In this document: positions 1 to 7,222 of the stretch, piece by piece
Layout of the letters: each line of letters begins with the position of its first letter
How positions within the stretch are numbered: the stretch's first letter is position 1
NCBI RefSeq assembly: GCF_000429685.1
Contig: NZ_AUCI01000032.1
Span: 1 to 38,657, forward strand
DNA length: 38,657 nucleotides
From: Salibacterium aidingense DSM 18341
Lineage (GTDB): Bacteria; Bacillota; Bacilli; Bacillales; Marinococcaceae
Direction: 5' to 3'
Program-made: the position numbers and the translations under genes
The notes under the pieces: generated by a model
What the model saw: only the letters and a program-made list of their open reading frames with translations
What the model was told of the DNA's origin: nothing
Database searches by the model: none

Positions 1-25
1 TATCACGTAAAATGAGACAAAAATT

Positions 26-320
26 AAAAAAGAGACCGGGACAAAAGATAAGAGGAATGTTGAAAACCTGAACATCTCGTCTTCTATGGTAAACAGTACT
101 TCCTAAGCGTCGTCAACATACGAAGACTCCTGTGGGAACAGCACGTGTCTCGAGACCCCGCAGGCAGAGGGTTTCTGCCGAGGAGGCTCGAGCCGTGCCC
201 ACGGAAAGCGAAGTTTTTGACGGAGCGATAAATAGGACAGAACGAAAATTTCCGAACGATTTATGGATTAATCGTTCGGAAATTTTTATCTTATAATGGT
301 ATTGTCCCAAACTCTTTTTT
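26..320. repeat. MITE-like palindromic intergenic repeat
   Basis: The ends are imperfect inverted repeats. Positions 26-44 and the complement of 302-320 match at 16 of 19 bases, around a core GGGACAA motif. The interior (about 105-230) holds the GC-rich block with GACTCCTGTGGGAACAGCACG and GAGGAGGCTCGAGCCGTGCC, a kind of sequence I know as a dispersed intergenic repeat in Bacillaceae. It carries no credible gene; the open frames across it have no ribosome binding site. Whether it is mobile or a structured RNA cannot be decided here. Confidence 0.6.
245..286. terminator. Strong perfect hairpin, bidirectional terminator-like
   Basis: A perfect 16-bp inverted repeat (arms 245-260 and 271-286, core TTCCGAACGAT) with a 10-nt loop and A/T-rich flanks. 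It sits inside the repeat element near its right end. It could terminate transcription from either side or simply be part of the repeat's fold. Confidence 0.5.
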
Positions 321-431
321 TCGCGGGAATATCCCCAGATAAGAAAAAAGGGATAAAGCTCTCCCCATGGCAGATAAACTATAACACTAAGTATATCATC
401 GTGTTTTAAAAAATTTTAAATGATCCAGTCC

Positions 432-459
432 TTACCACATGTGATGTATCATGTGGTAA
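432..459. promoter_or_regulatory. Perfect inverted repeat upstream of the DUF4870-like pair, putative operator
   Basis: Arms TTACCACATG (432-441) and CATGTGGTAA (450-459) are perfect complements around an 8-nt spacer, 42 bp before the start codon at 502. The symmetry suggests a dimeric repressor or activator site. TTACCA and TAAAAT (457-462) could be promoter elements with a long 19-bp spacer, but this is weak. The cognate regulator is not obvious in the window. Confidence 0.45.
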
Positions 460-501
460 AATTGTCTCACTATGGAATAATCGTTGATAAAGGAAAGAAG
501 T

Positions 502-1011
502 ATGACTATGCATTTCCAACCGCCATTAAAGGAACGGATCATTGCCGGTGCAGGGTATGCCCTCCCCCTCTTTTTAGCCGGTCCGCTTCTCTCCATCGAT
601 GCCGTACTGACGATTGGAGCAGTTCTGGTCTATTATTTTATATTTAGAACAACGTCCCGGTATGTTTTTCACCATGTGAGACAAAACGTGAATCTGGTGC
701 TCAGTTATTACATATATAGAGGAGCCGTTAATTTTTTTGTATTTATATTAGAACGCGGACTGCGTCTGGGCGGAGCAGGGCTTCAGGATTGGTTATCGGA
801 GCAGATGTTTTTACAGCCATTGTTATTCCTCGGAGGGATACTGTCTCCAATCTTTTTCCTGCTTTTGCTGCAAACGGTATTTTATATCACCCTTGTCGTG
901 CTTCTTCTTCTCGTATTTTTTGGAAAATGGACACGTATACCACTGCTCGTCCGGTTTATCAAAAAAGAGATGCATGAGCTGCCGCCGAAACGTTCTACTA
1001 AAACACACTAA
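502..1011 (+). CDS. DUF4870-like small multi-pass membrane protein
   Basis: About 169 residues. The ATG at 502 is preferred over the upstream TTG at 484 because AAAGGAAAG lies just before it. The protein has hydrophobic segments around residues 15-50, 70-95 and 105-145. After the first pair comes a conserved-looking HVRQNVNLVLSYYIY stretch, resembling the H-x-RQ-x-N motif of DUF4870/TIC20-like membrane proteins. The next gene is a paralogue (similar RQN/KQN motif and same C-terminal pattern, GKWTRIPLLVRFIK against GQWYRLPLLIRFVK), so this is a tandem duplication. Function is unknown. Regulation may be through the inverted repeat at 432-459. Confidence 0.65.
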   Translation: MTMHFQPPLKERIIAGAGYALPLFLAGPLLSIDAVLTIGAVLVYYFIFRTTSRYVFHHVRQNVNLVLSYYIYRGAVNFFVFILERGLRLGGAGLQDWLSEQMFLQPLLFLGGILSPIFFLLLLQTVFYITLVVLLLLVFFGKWTRIPLLVRFIKKEMHELPPKRSTKTH

Positions 1012-1059
1012 AGAGTTGTTATCTTAATATACTAATACGATGGATCAAAGGAGTATTCC

Positions 1060-1485
1060 ATGTCGTTATCCGTCCCCATTCAAGATCGAATCATCGCTGC
1101 GGGGGTTTACACCTTGTCGCTGCTGCTCCCTATACCACTGCTTGCCATTCTTATTGCCTATTTGCTTTATCGTCTGCTGAAGAATCATTCTTCATTTATA
1201 GAAAAACACGTGAAACAAAACATAAACTTCATCACAAGTCTTCATATATACTTACTGGTATTATTTCTATTTCAACTGGCTGCTGCCAACTTGGGGGGAG
1301 GGCTGGAATGGCTGATAGAGAAAGTGCCGTTGATTGGTATCACCTTGACGTTGGGAGGAATCACCTCCATTTTCTTTCTTATTATTGGTGTTTTTCTCTT
1401 TACCGCGGTATTGCTCGTTTTGATCCTCTTTGCCCTCTTCGGCCAATGGTACCGTCTTCCGCTGCTCATTCGGTTCGTAAAATAA
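1060..1485 (+). CDS. DUF4870-like small membrane protein, paralogue of the preceding gene
   Basis: 141 residues, ATG at 1060 with AAAGGAG at 1047-1053. It keeps the N-terminal RIIAAGVYTL pattern, the KHVKQNINFITSLHIY motif and the C-terminal GQWYRLPLLIRFVK of its upstream neighbour, with about four predicted membrane segments. It starts 48 bp after the first gene and is probably co-transcribed with it. Function is not known. A duplicated pair could form a hetero-oligomer in the membrane, which is inference only. Confidence 0.65.
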   Translation: MSLSVPIQDRIIAAGVYTLSLLLPIPLLAILIAYLLYRLLKNHSSFIEKHVKQNINFITSLHIYLLVLFLFQLAAANLGGGLEWLIEKVPLIGITLTLGGITSIFFLIIGVFLFTAVLLVLILFALFGQWYRLPLLIRFVK

Positions 1486-1565
1486 GAAAAGGGCAAAGGA
1501 GCCGGCTTAAGTGACATGGAGATTGCTGAAAAACTAATGCAAACGGGTGGCATCAGCTTTAAGGG

Positions 1566-2357
1566 TTAATGGTGATGCCCCATAAACTGTGCCGTTACCT
1601 GGTTAAACTCGTGCCGTTGTTCCCAAAACGCACCGTGGCCGCTGTATTGAAAAGGGACAAGCTCGGAATTGCTGATGGTTTGATGCAGCTCCTCTGCCTG
1701 GGCGAATGGAATCACTTTGTCATGAATGCCATGGATAATAAGTGTCGGGGCTTCTATTTTCCCAAGATCTGCATAAAGGTTTTCGTCTCTCAGCATCACA
1801 ACAACCGCCGCTGTCGACCAGCCGGCCGCTTCCAGCCCCATCTGAATAAACCAGTCGGAGAAAGGCTGCGTGATATACTGAAAGAAAAAGGTTTCCGTCA
1901 CGCCCCGCATCATTTTCGGGCGGTCATTCAACGTTTCGGCGAGAAGCTCGTTGGCTGTTTCCGGGGTGAATCCGACAGGAGCAGCCGCGTCGACCAGTAC
2001 AAGGTCAGATACGCCGTACCCGTTGTACCTGGCCATGTATCGTATCGCGATCGCCCCGCCGGTGGAGTGTCCTAGAAGCACGAAGTTTTCTAATTGCAGG
2101 CTGTCGATGACCGTGCGGATATCATCGGCCAGTCTGTCATAATGGTAGCCGAAATAGGGTTTATCCGATTTTCCGAACCCCCTCCAGTCGATGCCTATGC
2201 AGCGGTACCCCATGGATGGAAGCACGTCAAACTGGTATTCAAACTGTGTATGACTTAATGGCCATCCATGGAGAAATACAATCGTTTGGCTCCCCTGCGG
2301 ATTAATGTCTTCTACATATAACTTTACGCCCGGCTCTACCTGAACATAATACCCCAT
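1566..2357 (-). CDS. Alpha/beta hydrolase (haloperoxidase/esterase-like)
   Basis: 263 residues from the ATG at 2357, which has GGAGGG seven bases upstream; an in-frame TTG at 2372 overlaps that site and is unlikely. The catalytic set is visible: oxyanion region FLHGWPLS (28-35), nucleophile elbow GHSTGG with Ser98, acid Asp213 in HGIHDKVIP, and His241 in YSGHGAFWE. The length and the HGWP/GHSTGG pattern fit the non-haem chloroperoxidase-like group of alpha/beta hydrolases, whose natural substrates are usually unknown. The protein ends in three His residues. It is a single gene, converging on the DUF4870-like pair. Confidence 0.85.
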   Translation of the reverse strand: MGYYVQVEPGVKLYVEDINPQGSQTIVFLHGWPLSHTQFEYQFDVLPSMGYRCIGIDWRGFGKSDKPYFGYHYDRLADDIRTVIDSLQLENFVLLGHSTGGAIAIRYMARYNGYGVSDLVLVDAAAPVGFTPETANELLAETLNDRPKMMRGVTETFFFQYITQPFSDWFIQMGLEAAGWSTAAVVVMLRDENLYADLGKIEAPTLIIHGIHDKVIPFAQAEELHQTISNSELVPFQYSGHGAFWEQRHEFNQVTAQFMGHHH

Positions 2358-2431
2358 GCTGGATCCCTCCAAATGGTAAGATGGTTATCAGCATTAGGAT
2401 ATTCATGTCAGTCCCCATGGGTGAATGCCCA

Positions 2432-4036
2432 CTAATACTCATGCTTAACTTTTTCCTCCAGCTGTTTCTTCAGCTCCTTTTTCTGCCGCAGCAGCCGTTG
2501 AAATTCCTCGTCCAGTTCTGCTGATGGCTTCATGCTTAAACGACTTAATACATCGGATATATTTGTTTCCACCTTCAGCAGTTCATCTTCGAGTGGTTCG
2601 TGTTCTTGATCCGGTTCTGCATGCAGATACGCCTGGTAAGATCCTTCAAATGTATGAATACTCTTATTATCGATGGCAAATATTCTTGTCGTGGTATTTT
2701 CCAGAAAGCGTCTGTCGTGTGAGACGAATAGTACCGTGCCGGAATATCCGGTAAACAGGGACTCCAGCGCTTCTAGAGCGTTGATATCCAGATAATTGGT
2801 AGGTTCATCCAGAAGCAGGACGTTGACATCGCTGACAAACAGCTTGGCAAGTGCAGCTTTGACCCGTTCCCCTCCGCTTAGAACAGCCACCGGTTTAAAC
2901 ACATCATCTTGAAAAAAACCAAGGCGGCCCAGAACAGTACGGATAAGGGTCTGTTCCTGGGAGGAAGTGCTTCGAACGTTATCTAAGATAGATCTTTGTA
3001 CATCCAGAACCTCCAGCATTTGACTAAAATAGCCGATGGAGACGGGCGGAGCCACATGAATCCCTTCCGCTTCGTCCAGTATCCTACGTAAGAACGTCGT
3101 TTTCCCGCTTCCATTTCGCCCGATGAGAGCGACTTTATCCCCGCCTGCTATCGAAAAGTCAAACTCTTCCCACAACAGCCGGCTTCCTGCGTATCCTCTC
3201 ACTTTTTCCCCTCTTATAATGGTGCGGTTTTGGAGAGATTCTTCTTGTACCACCTGCATTTTGACAGGCGGCAGCTCTTTGATCTTTTCCACCTCTTCCA
3301 GCTGCTCCAGCCGGGTTTGAATCGACTTCACATCCTGATTCAGCTTTTTCTGTTTTTTGGCGAAATATGGCTTCGCCCCAGTAATTTTTGCCTCCGATTT
3401 GGACGTATTTTTTGGTTTTTTTACCGCTTTATGTGCTTTCTGTTCTTTCTGCCGTATCGCTTCCTCCAGGTGCTTTTTGGTCTTGAGGTATTTCTCGTAT
3501 TCTTTTTCACGATGGTTGCGGGCCTTTTCCTTCTGCTGTTCATAATCCGTATAATTACCGGGATAAACATGAACACTCCCGTCTTCGATTTCCCAAATCT
3601 GCGTGCAAAGCGCATCGAGAAAGGCACGGTCGTGAGAGACGATAATCATCGCTTCACGGCGCTGACGAAGCTGCTGTTCCAGTTTTTCCACGTTCCCTGT
3701 ATCCAAATGGGTCGTAGGCTCATCGGCCAGAAGCACGTCGGTTTCCCGGGAAAGCGCTTCGTCGATGACAGCCTGCGAAATTTCACCGCCGCTTTTCGCG
3801 GCTGTCTTCGGCTTCAACTGCGGAAGCAGGGAAACAGAAGAATGGGTGATCACCGTTCCGGCAGAGGGGGCGGCCTCTTTGGCTAATAGGTGCAGCAGCG
3901 ATGTCTTGCCTGAGCCGTTACGGCCGACAAGCCCGATCCGGTTTCCTTGATGAATGCTCAGATTGTCTATGGTAAATAAGGTTCTATCTTTCACATCAAA
4001 CTGAATGTCCTGCAAATGTATTAATACCAAATTCAT
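2432..4036 (-). CDS. ABC-F ribosomal protection protein (Vga/VmlR-type antibiotic resistance)
   Basis: About 534 residues with two ABC ATPase domains and no membrane segments. Domain 1 has Walker A GRNGSGKTS, signature KSGGEIS and Walker B VLLADEPT. A charged Lys/Glu-rich linker of about 80 residues (ribosome-probing region) follows. Domain 2 has Walker A GRNGSGKTT, signature LSGGERV and Walker B VLLLDEPTNYLD, and a basic coiled tail ends the protein. Length and layout fit ABC-F proteins that displace lincosamide, streptogramin A or pleuromutilin drugs from the ribosome. The frame is open upstream to 4213, but that stretch is the structured leader. I place the start at the ATG at 4036, which overlaps a short upstream ORF as TGATG; 4045 is an alternative. 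Drug spectrum cannot be read from the sequence. Confidence 0.88.
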   Translation of the reverse strand: MNLVLIHLQDIQFDVKDRTLFTIDNLSIHQGNRIGLVGRNGSGKTSLLHLLAKEAAPSAGTVITHSSVSLLPQLKPKTAAKSGGEISQAVIDEALSRETDVLLADEPTTHLDTGNVEKLEQQLRQRREAMIIVSHDRAFLDALCTQIWEIEDGSVHVYPGNYTDYEQQKEKARNHREKEYEKYLKTKKHLEEAIRQKEQKAHKAVKKPKNTSKSEAKITGAKPYFAKKQKKLNQDVKSIQTRLEQLEEVEKIKELPPVKMQVVQEESLQNRTIIRGEKVRGYAGSRLLWEEFDFSIAGGDKVALIGRNGSGKTTFLRRILDEAEGIHVAPPVSIGYFSQMLEVLDVQRSILDNVRSTSSQEQTLIRTVLGRLGFFQDDVFKPVAVLSGGERVKAALAKLFVSDVNVLLLDEPTNYLDINALEALESLFTGYSGTVLFVSHDRRFLENTTTRIFAIDNKSIHTFEGSYQAYLHAEPDQEHEPLEDELLKVETNISDVLSRLSMKPSAELDEEFQRLLRQKKELKKQLEEKVKHEY

Positions 4037-4062
4037 CATCTCCATTTTTTGATGGAGACCAT
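4036..4062 (-). CDS. Eight-codon upstream ORF coupled to the ABC-F start
   Basis: The ORF MVSIKKWR starts at 4062, eight bases after the GGAGG that the 3:4 hairpin sequesters. Its TGA (4036-4038) overlaps the ABC-F ATG as TGATG. Within it, TCTCCAT and ATGGAGA form a 7-bp hairpin that covers the GGAG near the ABC-F start. Translating this ORF would melt that hairpin, so it looks like a translational coupling device. Confidence 0.5.
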   Translation of the reverse strand: MVSIKKWR

Positions 4063-4151
4063 AAAAACAGCCTCCTATTCTTTTTGGACATACGTTCAGA
4101 ATAGGAGGCATATTCCGCCTGCGGGACTGCAGAACACATCGTATACCAATC

Positions 4152-4217
4152 CTATTCTGAACATAGATAAATGCCATGCCAAACAGCCTTCCCTGAGAAG
4201 GGCATGTCACCACTCAT
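4152..4217 (-). CDS. Putative 21-residue leader peptide of the ABC-F attenuator
   Basis: ATG at 4217, stop TAG at 4152-4154 inside attenuator arm 2, giving MSGDMPFSGKAV and nine more residues. A ribosome stalled in it would occlude or expose arms 1 and 2, as expected of a leader peptide. Its own ribosome binding site is poor. A second possible leader start (4177, after AGGGAAGG) is in the long frame that runs into the ABC-F gene. Position supports a role; translation is unproven. Confidence 0.4.
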   Translation of the reverse strand: MSGDMPFSGKAVWHGIYLCSE

Positions 4218-4292
4218 TTATCTGTTCTTAAAAATAGGATTAATACTTCATGTTCCTACAGTTCACCCTCTTTTTCGTTTTTATATAGGTCC

Positions 4293-4322
4293 ATCATATA
4301 ACCATCCGGTAAAGGATGTCAA
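4293..4322 (-). promoter_or_regulatory. Sigma-A type promoter for the ABC-F leader
   Basis: Reading the minus strand: TTGACA (4317-4322), an 18-bp spacer, then TATGAT (4293-4298). It lies right after the rpsN-type stop codon and about 250 nt before the ABC-F start, leaving room for the attenuator leader. Confidence 0.65.
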
Positions 4323-4334
4323 TGACATTACGTT

Positions 4335-4604
4335 TTACCAGCTTGATTTTTTCACACCGGGAAGCTGCCCTTTATGGGCAAGCTCCCTGAAAGCGATCCG
4401 GGACATGCCGAATTTCCGCATATATCCTTTTGGTCTTCCGGTGACTTTACAGCGGTTGTGCAGTCGTGTCGGGGAGGCGTCACGTGGTAGTTTTTTTAAG
4501 GCTTCATAATCCCCTTTTTCTTTTAGTTCTTTACGAAGCGCGGCGTATTTCTCCACTGTTTTCTGTCTCTGTTTTTCTCTGGCGATCTTTGATTTCTTGG
4601 CCAT
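4335..4604 (-). CDS. rpsN2: Zinc-independent 30S ribosomal protein S14 paralogue
   Basis: 89 residues beginning [15 protein letters not shown] and ending in the S14 signature [20 protein letters not shown]. It has one Cys only and lacks the CxxC pairs of the 61-residue zinc-ribbon S14, so it is the long, zinc-free form. In B. subtilis the equivalent (RpsN2/YhzA) replaces the zinc form under Zur control when zinc is short, freeing zinc. GGAGAGG precedes the ATG. The gene follows the YciC-like GTPase by 18 bp as the last gene of the znuA operon, which supports this role. Confidence 0.93.
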   Translation of the reverse strand: MAKKSKIAREKQRQKTVEKYAALRKELKEKGDYEALKKLPRDASPTRLHNRCKVTGRPKGYMRKFGMSRIAFRELAHKGQLPGVKKSSW

Positions 4605-4622
4605 GTCTTCCTCTCCTTCTTT

Positions 4623-5810
4623 TTAAAGTCCGGGAATTTTTTCCCGTTCTGCTTCAAATGATTTACGCCATTCTTCTATTTCCCTTGGCTGAATGAGGCA
4701 CTTGTCCAATGTCCGTTCGATGTTCTCCACGTCCAAATCGACACCGATAAAGACAAGTTCTGTCTTTCGGTCTCCATAGGTGTAAGCTTCCAGTTCTTCT
4801 TTCACTTCCGGCTGCTCCCGCAGAATTTCGCCTTTTTCCGCTAACGGCAAGGCCGCCACCCAATACGTAATGGATTCCAGTGTGATGGAGGAAGCAGCTT
4901 GGGAGAGCATAAAAGCCATGGAATGATACGTGGACAGCCAGGCAATACCTTTCGCTCTGGCGATTTCTTTGGGATAATCTTCAAACCACTGCTTCAGCCG
5001 TTCTGTATGAAAAGGGGTTCTACGGCGGTAGACAAAGGAGCGGATGCCGTATTCTTCGGTTTCCGGGGTGTGTTCCTCCTGCTCCAGTTCTTTCAGCCAG
5101 CCTGCTGATTCACTGGCTTTTTCAAATTCAAACAGTCCTGTGCCGAGAATATCCCTTAATTGAACGTTTCCGTAGTTCGTCTCAATGAGTTTCGCTTCCG
5201 GCTGTAATTTGCGCAGAAAAGCGATTAACTGCTCCCGTTGTTCCGGTGGCACCATATCGATTTTGTTGAGGATCATAACATCACAGAATTCGACCTGATC
5301 GATCAAGAGATCCACCACCTGCCTTTCATCTTCGTCGACCGCCTGCTGTTTTCGATCCAGCAGCGATTCTCCCGAGGAAAAATCTTCCCAAAACCGATTG
5401 GCGTCTACCACTGTCACCATGGTGTCCAACTCGCAGTACCTCGTTAAATCTATTCCCATTTCCTCATCGATATAGCTGAATGTCTGCGCCACCGGAATCG
5501 GCTCACTGATTCCGGAAGATTCGATCAAAATGTAATCAATATCCCCCTGCTCCGCCAGCCGTTTCACTTCTACCAGCAGATCTTCCCGGAGGGTGCAGCA
5601 AATACAACCATTGGACATTTCGACCATTTTTTCTTCGGTTCGTTTAAAGCCGCCATTATCAATGATATTCGCATCTACATTCACTTCACTCATGTCATTT
5701 ACAATAACAGCCGTTTTAAGACCTTCTCTGTTATTTAAGATATGATTCAAAACGGTGGTTTTCCCGGCTCCGAGATACCCGCTCAGCACCGTGACAGGAA
5801 TTTTTTTCAT
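4623..5810 (-). CDS. zagA: COG0523 (CobW/YciC/ZagA-type) GTPase zinc metallochaperone
   Basis: 395 residues. N-terminal G domain: Walker A GYLGAGKTT (10-18), the metal-binding motif CICC near residue 73, the ESSGISEP switch region, and NKID for guanine specificity. A CobW C-terminal domain occupies about 260-390. Zur-controlled members such as B. subtilis YciC/ZagA deliver zinc to client enzymes during deficiency. AAAGGGG precedes the ATG. It sits 17 bp after znuA and 18 bp before the zinc-free S14 gene, an arrangement that argues for the zinc branch of the COG0523 family over the cobalt or nitrile hydratase branches. Confidence 0.9.
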   Translation of the reverse strand: MKKIPVTVLSGYLGAGKTTVLNHILNNREGLKTAVIVNDMSEVNVDANIIDNGGFKRTEEKMVEMSNGCICCTLREDLLVEVKRLAEQGDIDYILIESSGISEPIPVAQTFSYIDEEMGIDLTRYCELDTMVTVVDANRFWEDFSSGESLLDRKQQAVDEDERQVVDLLIDQVEFCDVMILNKIDMVPPEQREQLIAFLRKLQPEAKLIETNYGNVQLRDILGTGLFEFEKASESAGWLKELEQEEHTPETEEYGIRSFVYRRRTPFHTERLKQWFEDYPKEIARAKGIAWLSTYHSMAFMLSQAASSITLESITYWVAALPLAEKGEILREQPEVKEELEAYTYGDRKTELVFIGVDLDVENIERTLDKCLIQPREIEEWRKSFEAEREKIPGL

Positions 5811-5827
5811 TATTATGCCCCTTTCCC

Positions 5828-7177
5828 TTAATGATTGTGATCATCTCCATTTTCATGATCATCAATGTGTATAACAATTGGTTCTGTTTGAGCGATGATG
5901 TTGTGGTCGTCATCATACAGCGCCGCAGACACCTCTGTCCCGTCCAAGTCTTTCGAGGCCGCGGCTGTGTATGTTTCTTCTCCATCGACGACTTCTGCTT
6001 CTTCCTCTTCCGGCGATTTTTCGAGCCAGTGCACATGGTCTGATTCTGTTTCCCCTTGAATACTGTAAGTAAGCTCTATATTATCTCCGCTGTGGTAATG
6101 GTCCTTTGCTCCTTTTACAACGATATCCGGGGCCCCGCCGTCCTTGCCATTACTGCCTTTTGCAGCATCCCCTTCAACTGCCAGAGCAATAGATAATTGT
6201 TCTATATTCTGCTGCATTAAATCGAAATAATCTTCCTGATTTTCAATTTCTTCCTCGACACGCACCGAAAGATTATGAAGCTGTAATGCTTCTGCTCCTA
6301 CTTCGTCCTGTATCACTTCTGTTACTTTCGAAGCGACATTCTGTTCAAACATAACATGGTTAATGCCAGCATCTTCCACCGTCTCTATAATACCTTCCAA
6401 TTCCTGCTGAGAAGGTTCATCGGACGGAGAAAGGCCGGATACGCTGATCTGCTCTAAATCATAGCGGTCTTCCCAATACCCGTAGGCTGCGTGGGAGACG
6501 ATAAATTGATGATTCTCTGCTGTGTCAGCCATCTCTGAAAACTTTTCATCTAAAGCGGTTAACTTATTTTTCACTTCTTCCGCATTTCCCTCAAAATACT
6601 CCTCCTGCTCCGGCCGTAGTTCTATCAGTTTGTCTTTTATATTATCGACAGCTTCCTTGGATCTGACGGGATCCAGCCAAACATGAGGGTCAACGTCGCC
6701 GTGACTATGATCATGGTCATGCTCGTGCTCTTCTTCATGGTCATGATCGTGTTCGTCCGTATGGTCATGGGAATGGGTATGTTCCTCATGGAAATCAATA
6801 AGGTCGATACCATTGGTTACTTCCAACGAGGAAACACCTTCTTCTTCCAACGTTTCATTTACGGATTCCGCAAAGCCTTCCATCCCTGCCCCATTCATCA
6901 TAAATAAATCAGATTCAGCGATATCTATCATTGTCTGAGAGGTAGGTTCAAAGCTGTGCGCGTCTGCTCCCGCAGGGATTATGTTTTCTACCTCCACTTC
7001 CTCTCCCCCAATTTTATTGGCAAAGTCTTCCCAAGCGAAAAGCGTCGTGTAGACCTTTAACGGTTCTTCTGTATTGTCTGCCGACTCTTCATTTTCATCT
7101 GCCTCTTCACTTGAGCAGGCCGATATCACTAAAACAAGTAAAATCCCTGGAAGAATAAAACGTAATTGACTTTTCAT
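5828..7177 (-). CDS. znuA: Zinc ABC transporter substrate-binding lipoprotein with C-terminal extension
   Basis: 449 residues, longer than the usual 300-320. A lipoprotein signal ends at the ISAC lipobox (Cys21). The cluster A-I binding domain (about 35-330) shows metal ligands in GADAHSFEPT, HVWLDP and SHAAYGY and the acidic ISVSGLSPSDEPS segment. A long His/Asp/Glu-rich loop follows HEEHTHSHDH, typical of zinc rather than manganese binders. From about residue 340 a Gly-rich linker leads to an extra beta-rich domain of about 95 residues with its own HYHSGD and a DDHENGDDHNH tail. GGGGGA lies eight bases before the ATG. Two Zur boxes lie upstream. No ZnuB/ZnuC genes are in this operon. Confidence 0.92.
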   Translation of the reverse strand: MKSQLRFILPGILLVLVISACSSEEADENEESADNTEEPLKVYTTLFAWEDFANKIGGEEVEVENIIPAGADAHSFEPTSQTMIDIAESDLFMMNGAGMEGFAESVNETLEEEGVSSLEVTNGIDLIDFHEEHTHSHDHTDEHDHDHEEEHEHDHDHSHGDVDPHVWLDPVRSKEAVDNIKDKLIELRPEQEEYFEGNAEEVKNKLTALDEKFSEMADTAENHQFIVSHAAYGYWEDRYDLEQISVSGLSPSDEPSQQELEGIIETVEDAGINHVMFEQNVASKVTEVIQDEVGAEALQLHNLSVRVEEEIENQEDYFDLMQQNIEQLSIALAVEGDAAKGSNGKDGGAPDIVVKGAKDHYHSGDNIELTYSIQGETESDHVHWLEKSPEEEEAEVVDGEETYTAAASKDLDGTEVSAALYDDDHNIIAQTEPIVIHIDDHENGDDHNH

Positions 7178-7194
7178 ATTATGTATCCCCCAAT

Positions 7195-7209
7195 TCGTAA
7201 TAATTACGA
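7195..7209. promoter_or_regulatory. Zur box (perfect 7-1-7 palindrome)
   Basis: TCGTAATAATTACGA is a full match to the Bacillus Zur consensus TCGTAATNATTACGA. It lies 18 bp upstream of the znuA start codon, in the transcribed leader. Confidence 0.9.
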
Positions 7210-7222
7210 TTTATACTTCAAT

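Larger units (their letters stand above)
4036..4241 (-). promoter_or_regulatory. Four-arm attenuator leader of the ABC-F gene
   Basis: In transcript order four arms can pair in two exclusive ways. Arm 1 (4233-4241) pairs 9 bp with arm 2 (4148-4156). Arm 2 (4150-4162) pairs 13 bp with arm 3 (4094-4106). Arm 3 (4098-4109) pairs 12 bp with arm 4 (4070-4081). The 3:4 hairpin is followed by UGUUUUU, a terminator signature, and it buries a GGAGG (4071-4075). Pairing 2:3 would prevent it. A 21-codon ORF lies between arms 1 and 2. This is the layout of drug-induced attenuation known for vmlR and erm-type genes; the pairing is seen in the sequence, drug response is inferred. Confidence 0.8.

Noticed and set aside
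113-310. 65-codon minus-strand ORF inside the repeat at 26-320
   Set aside because: It lies wholly in a non-coding repeat and the 16-bp hairpin, with no ribosome binding site.
1549-1579. GGCATCA/TGATGCC hairpin at the end of the alpha/beta hydrolase gene, considered as a shared terminator
   Set aside because: Only 7 bp with a 17-nt loop, partly inside coding sequence and without a T run.
3230-3886. 218-codon plus-strand ORF
   Set aside because: Antisense shadow of the ABC-F gene, rich in Phe/Leu from complemented Lys/Glu codons; no family likeness.
4299-4340. Inverted repeats ATGTCA/TGACAT and GGTAAA/TTTACC after rpsN2, considered as a terminator
   Set aside because: No T run follows, and the same bases form the -35 element of the ABC-F promoter, which explains them better.
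5828-7177. znuA considered as a manganese-binding (MntC/PsaA-type) protein
   Set aside because: The long His-rich loop, Zur boxes and zinc-related operon partners favour zinc.
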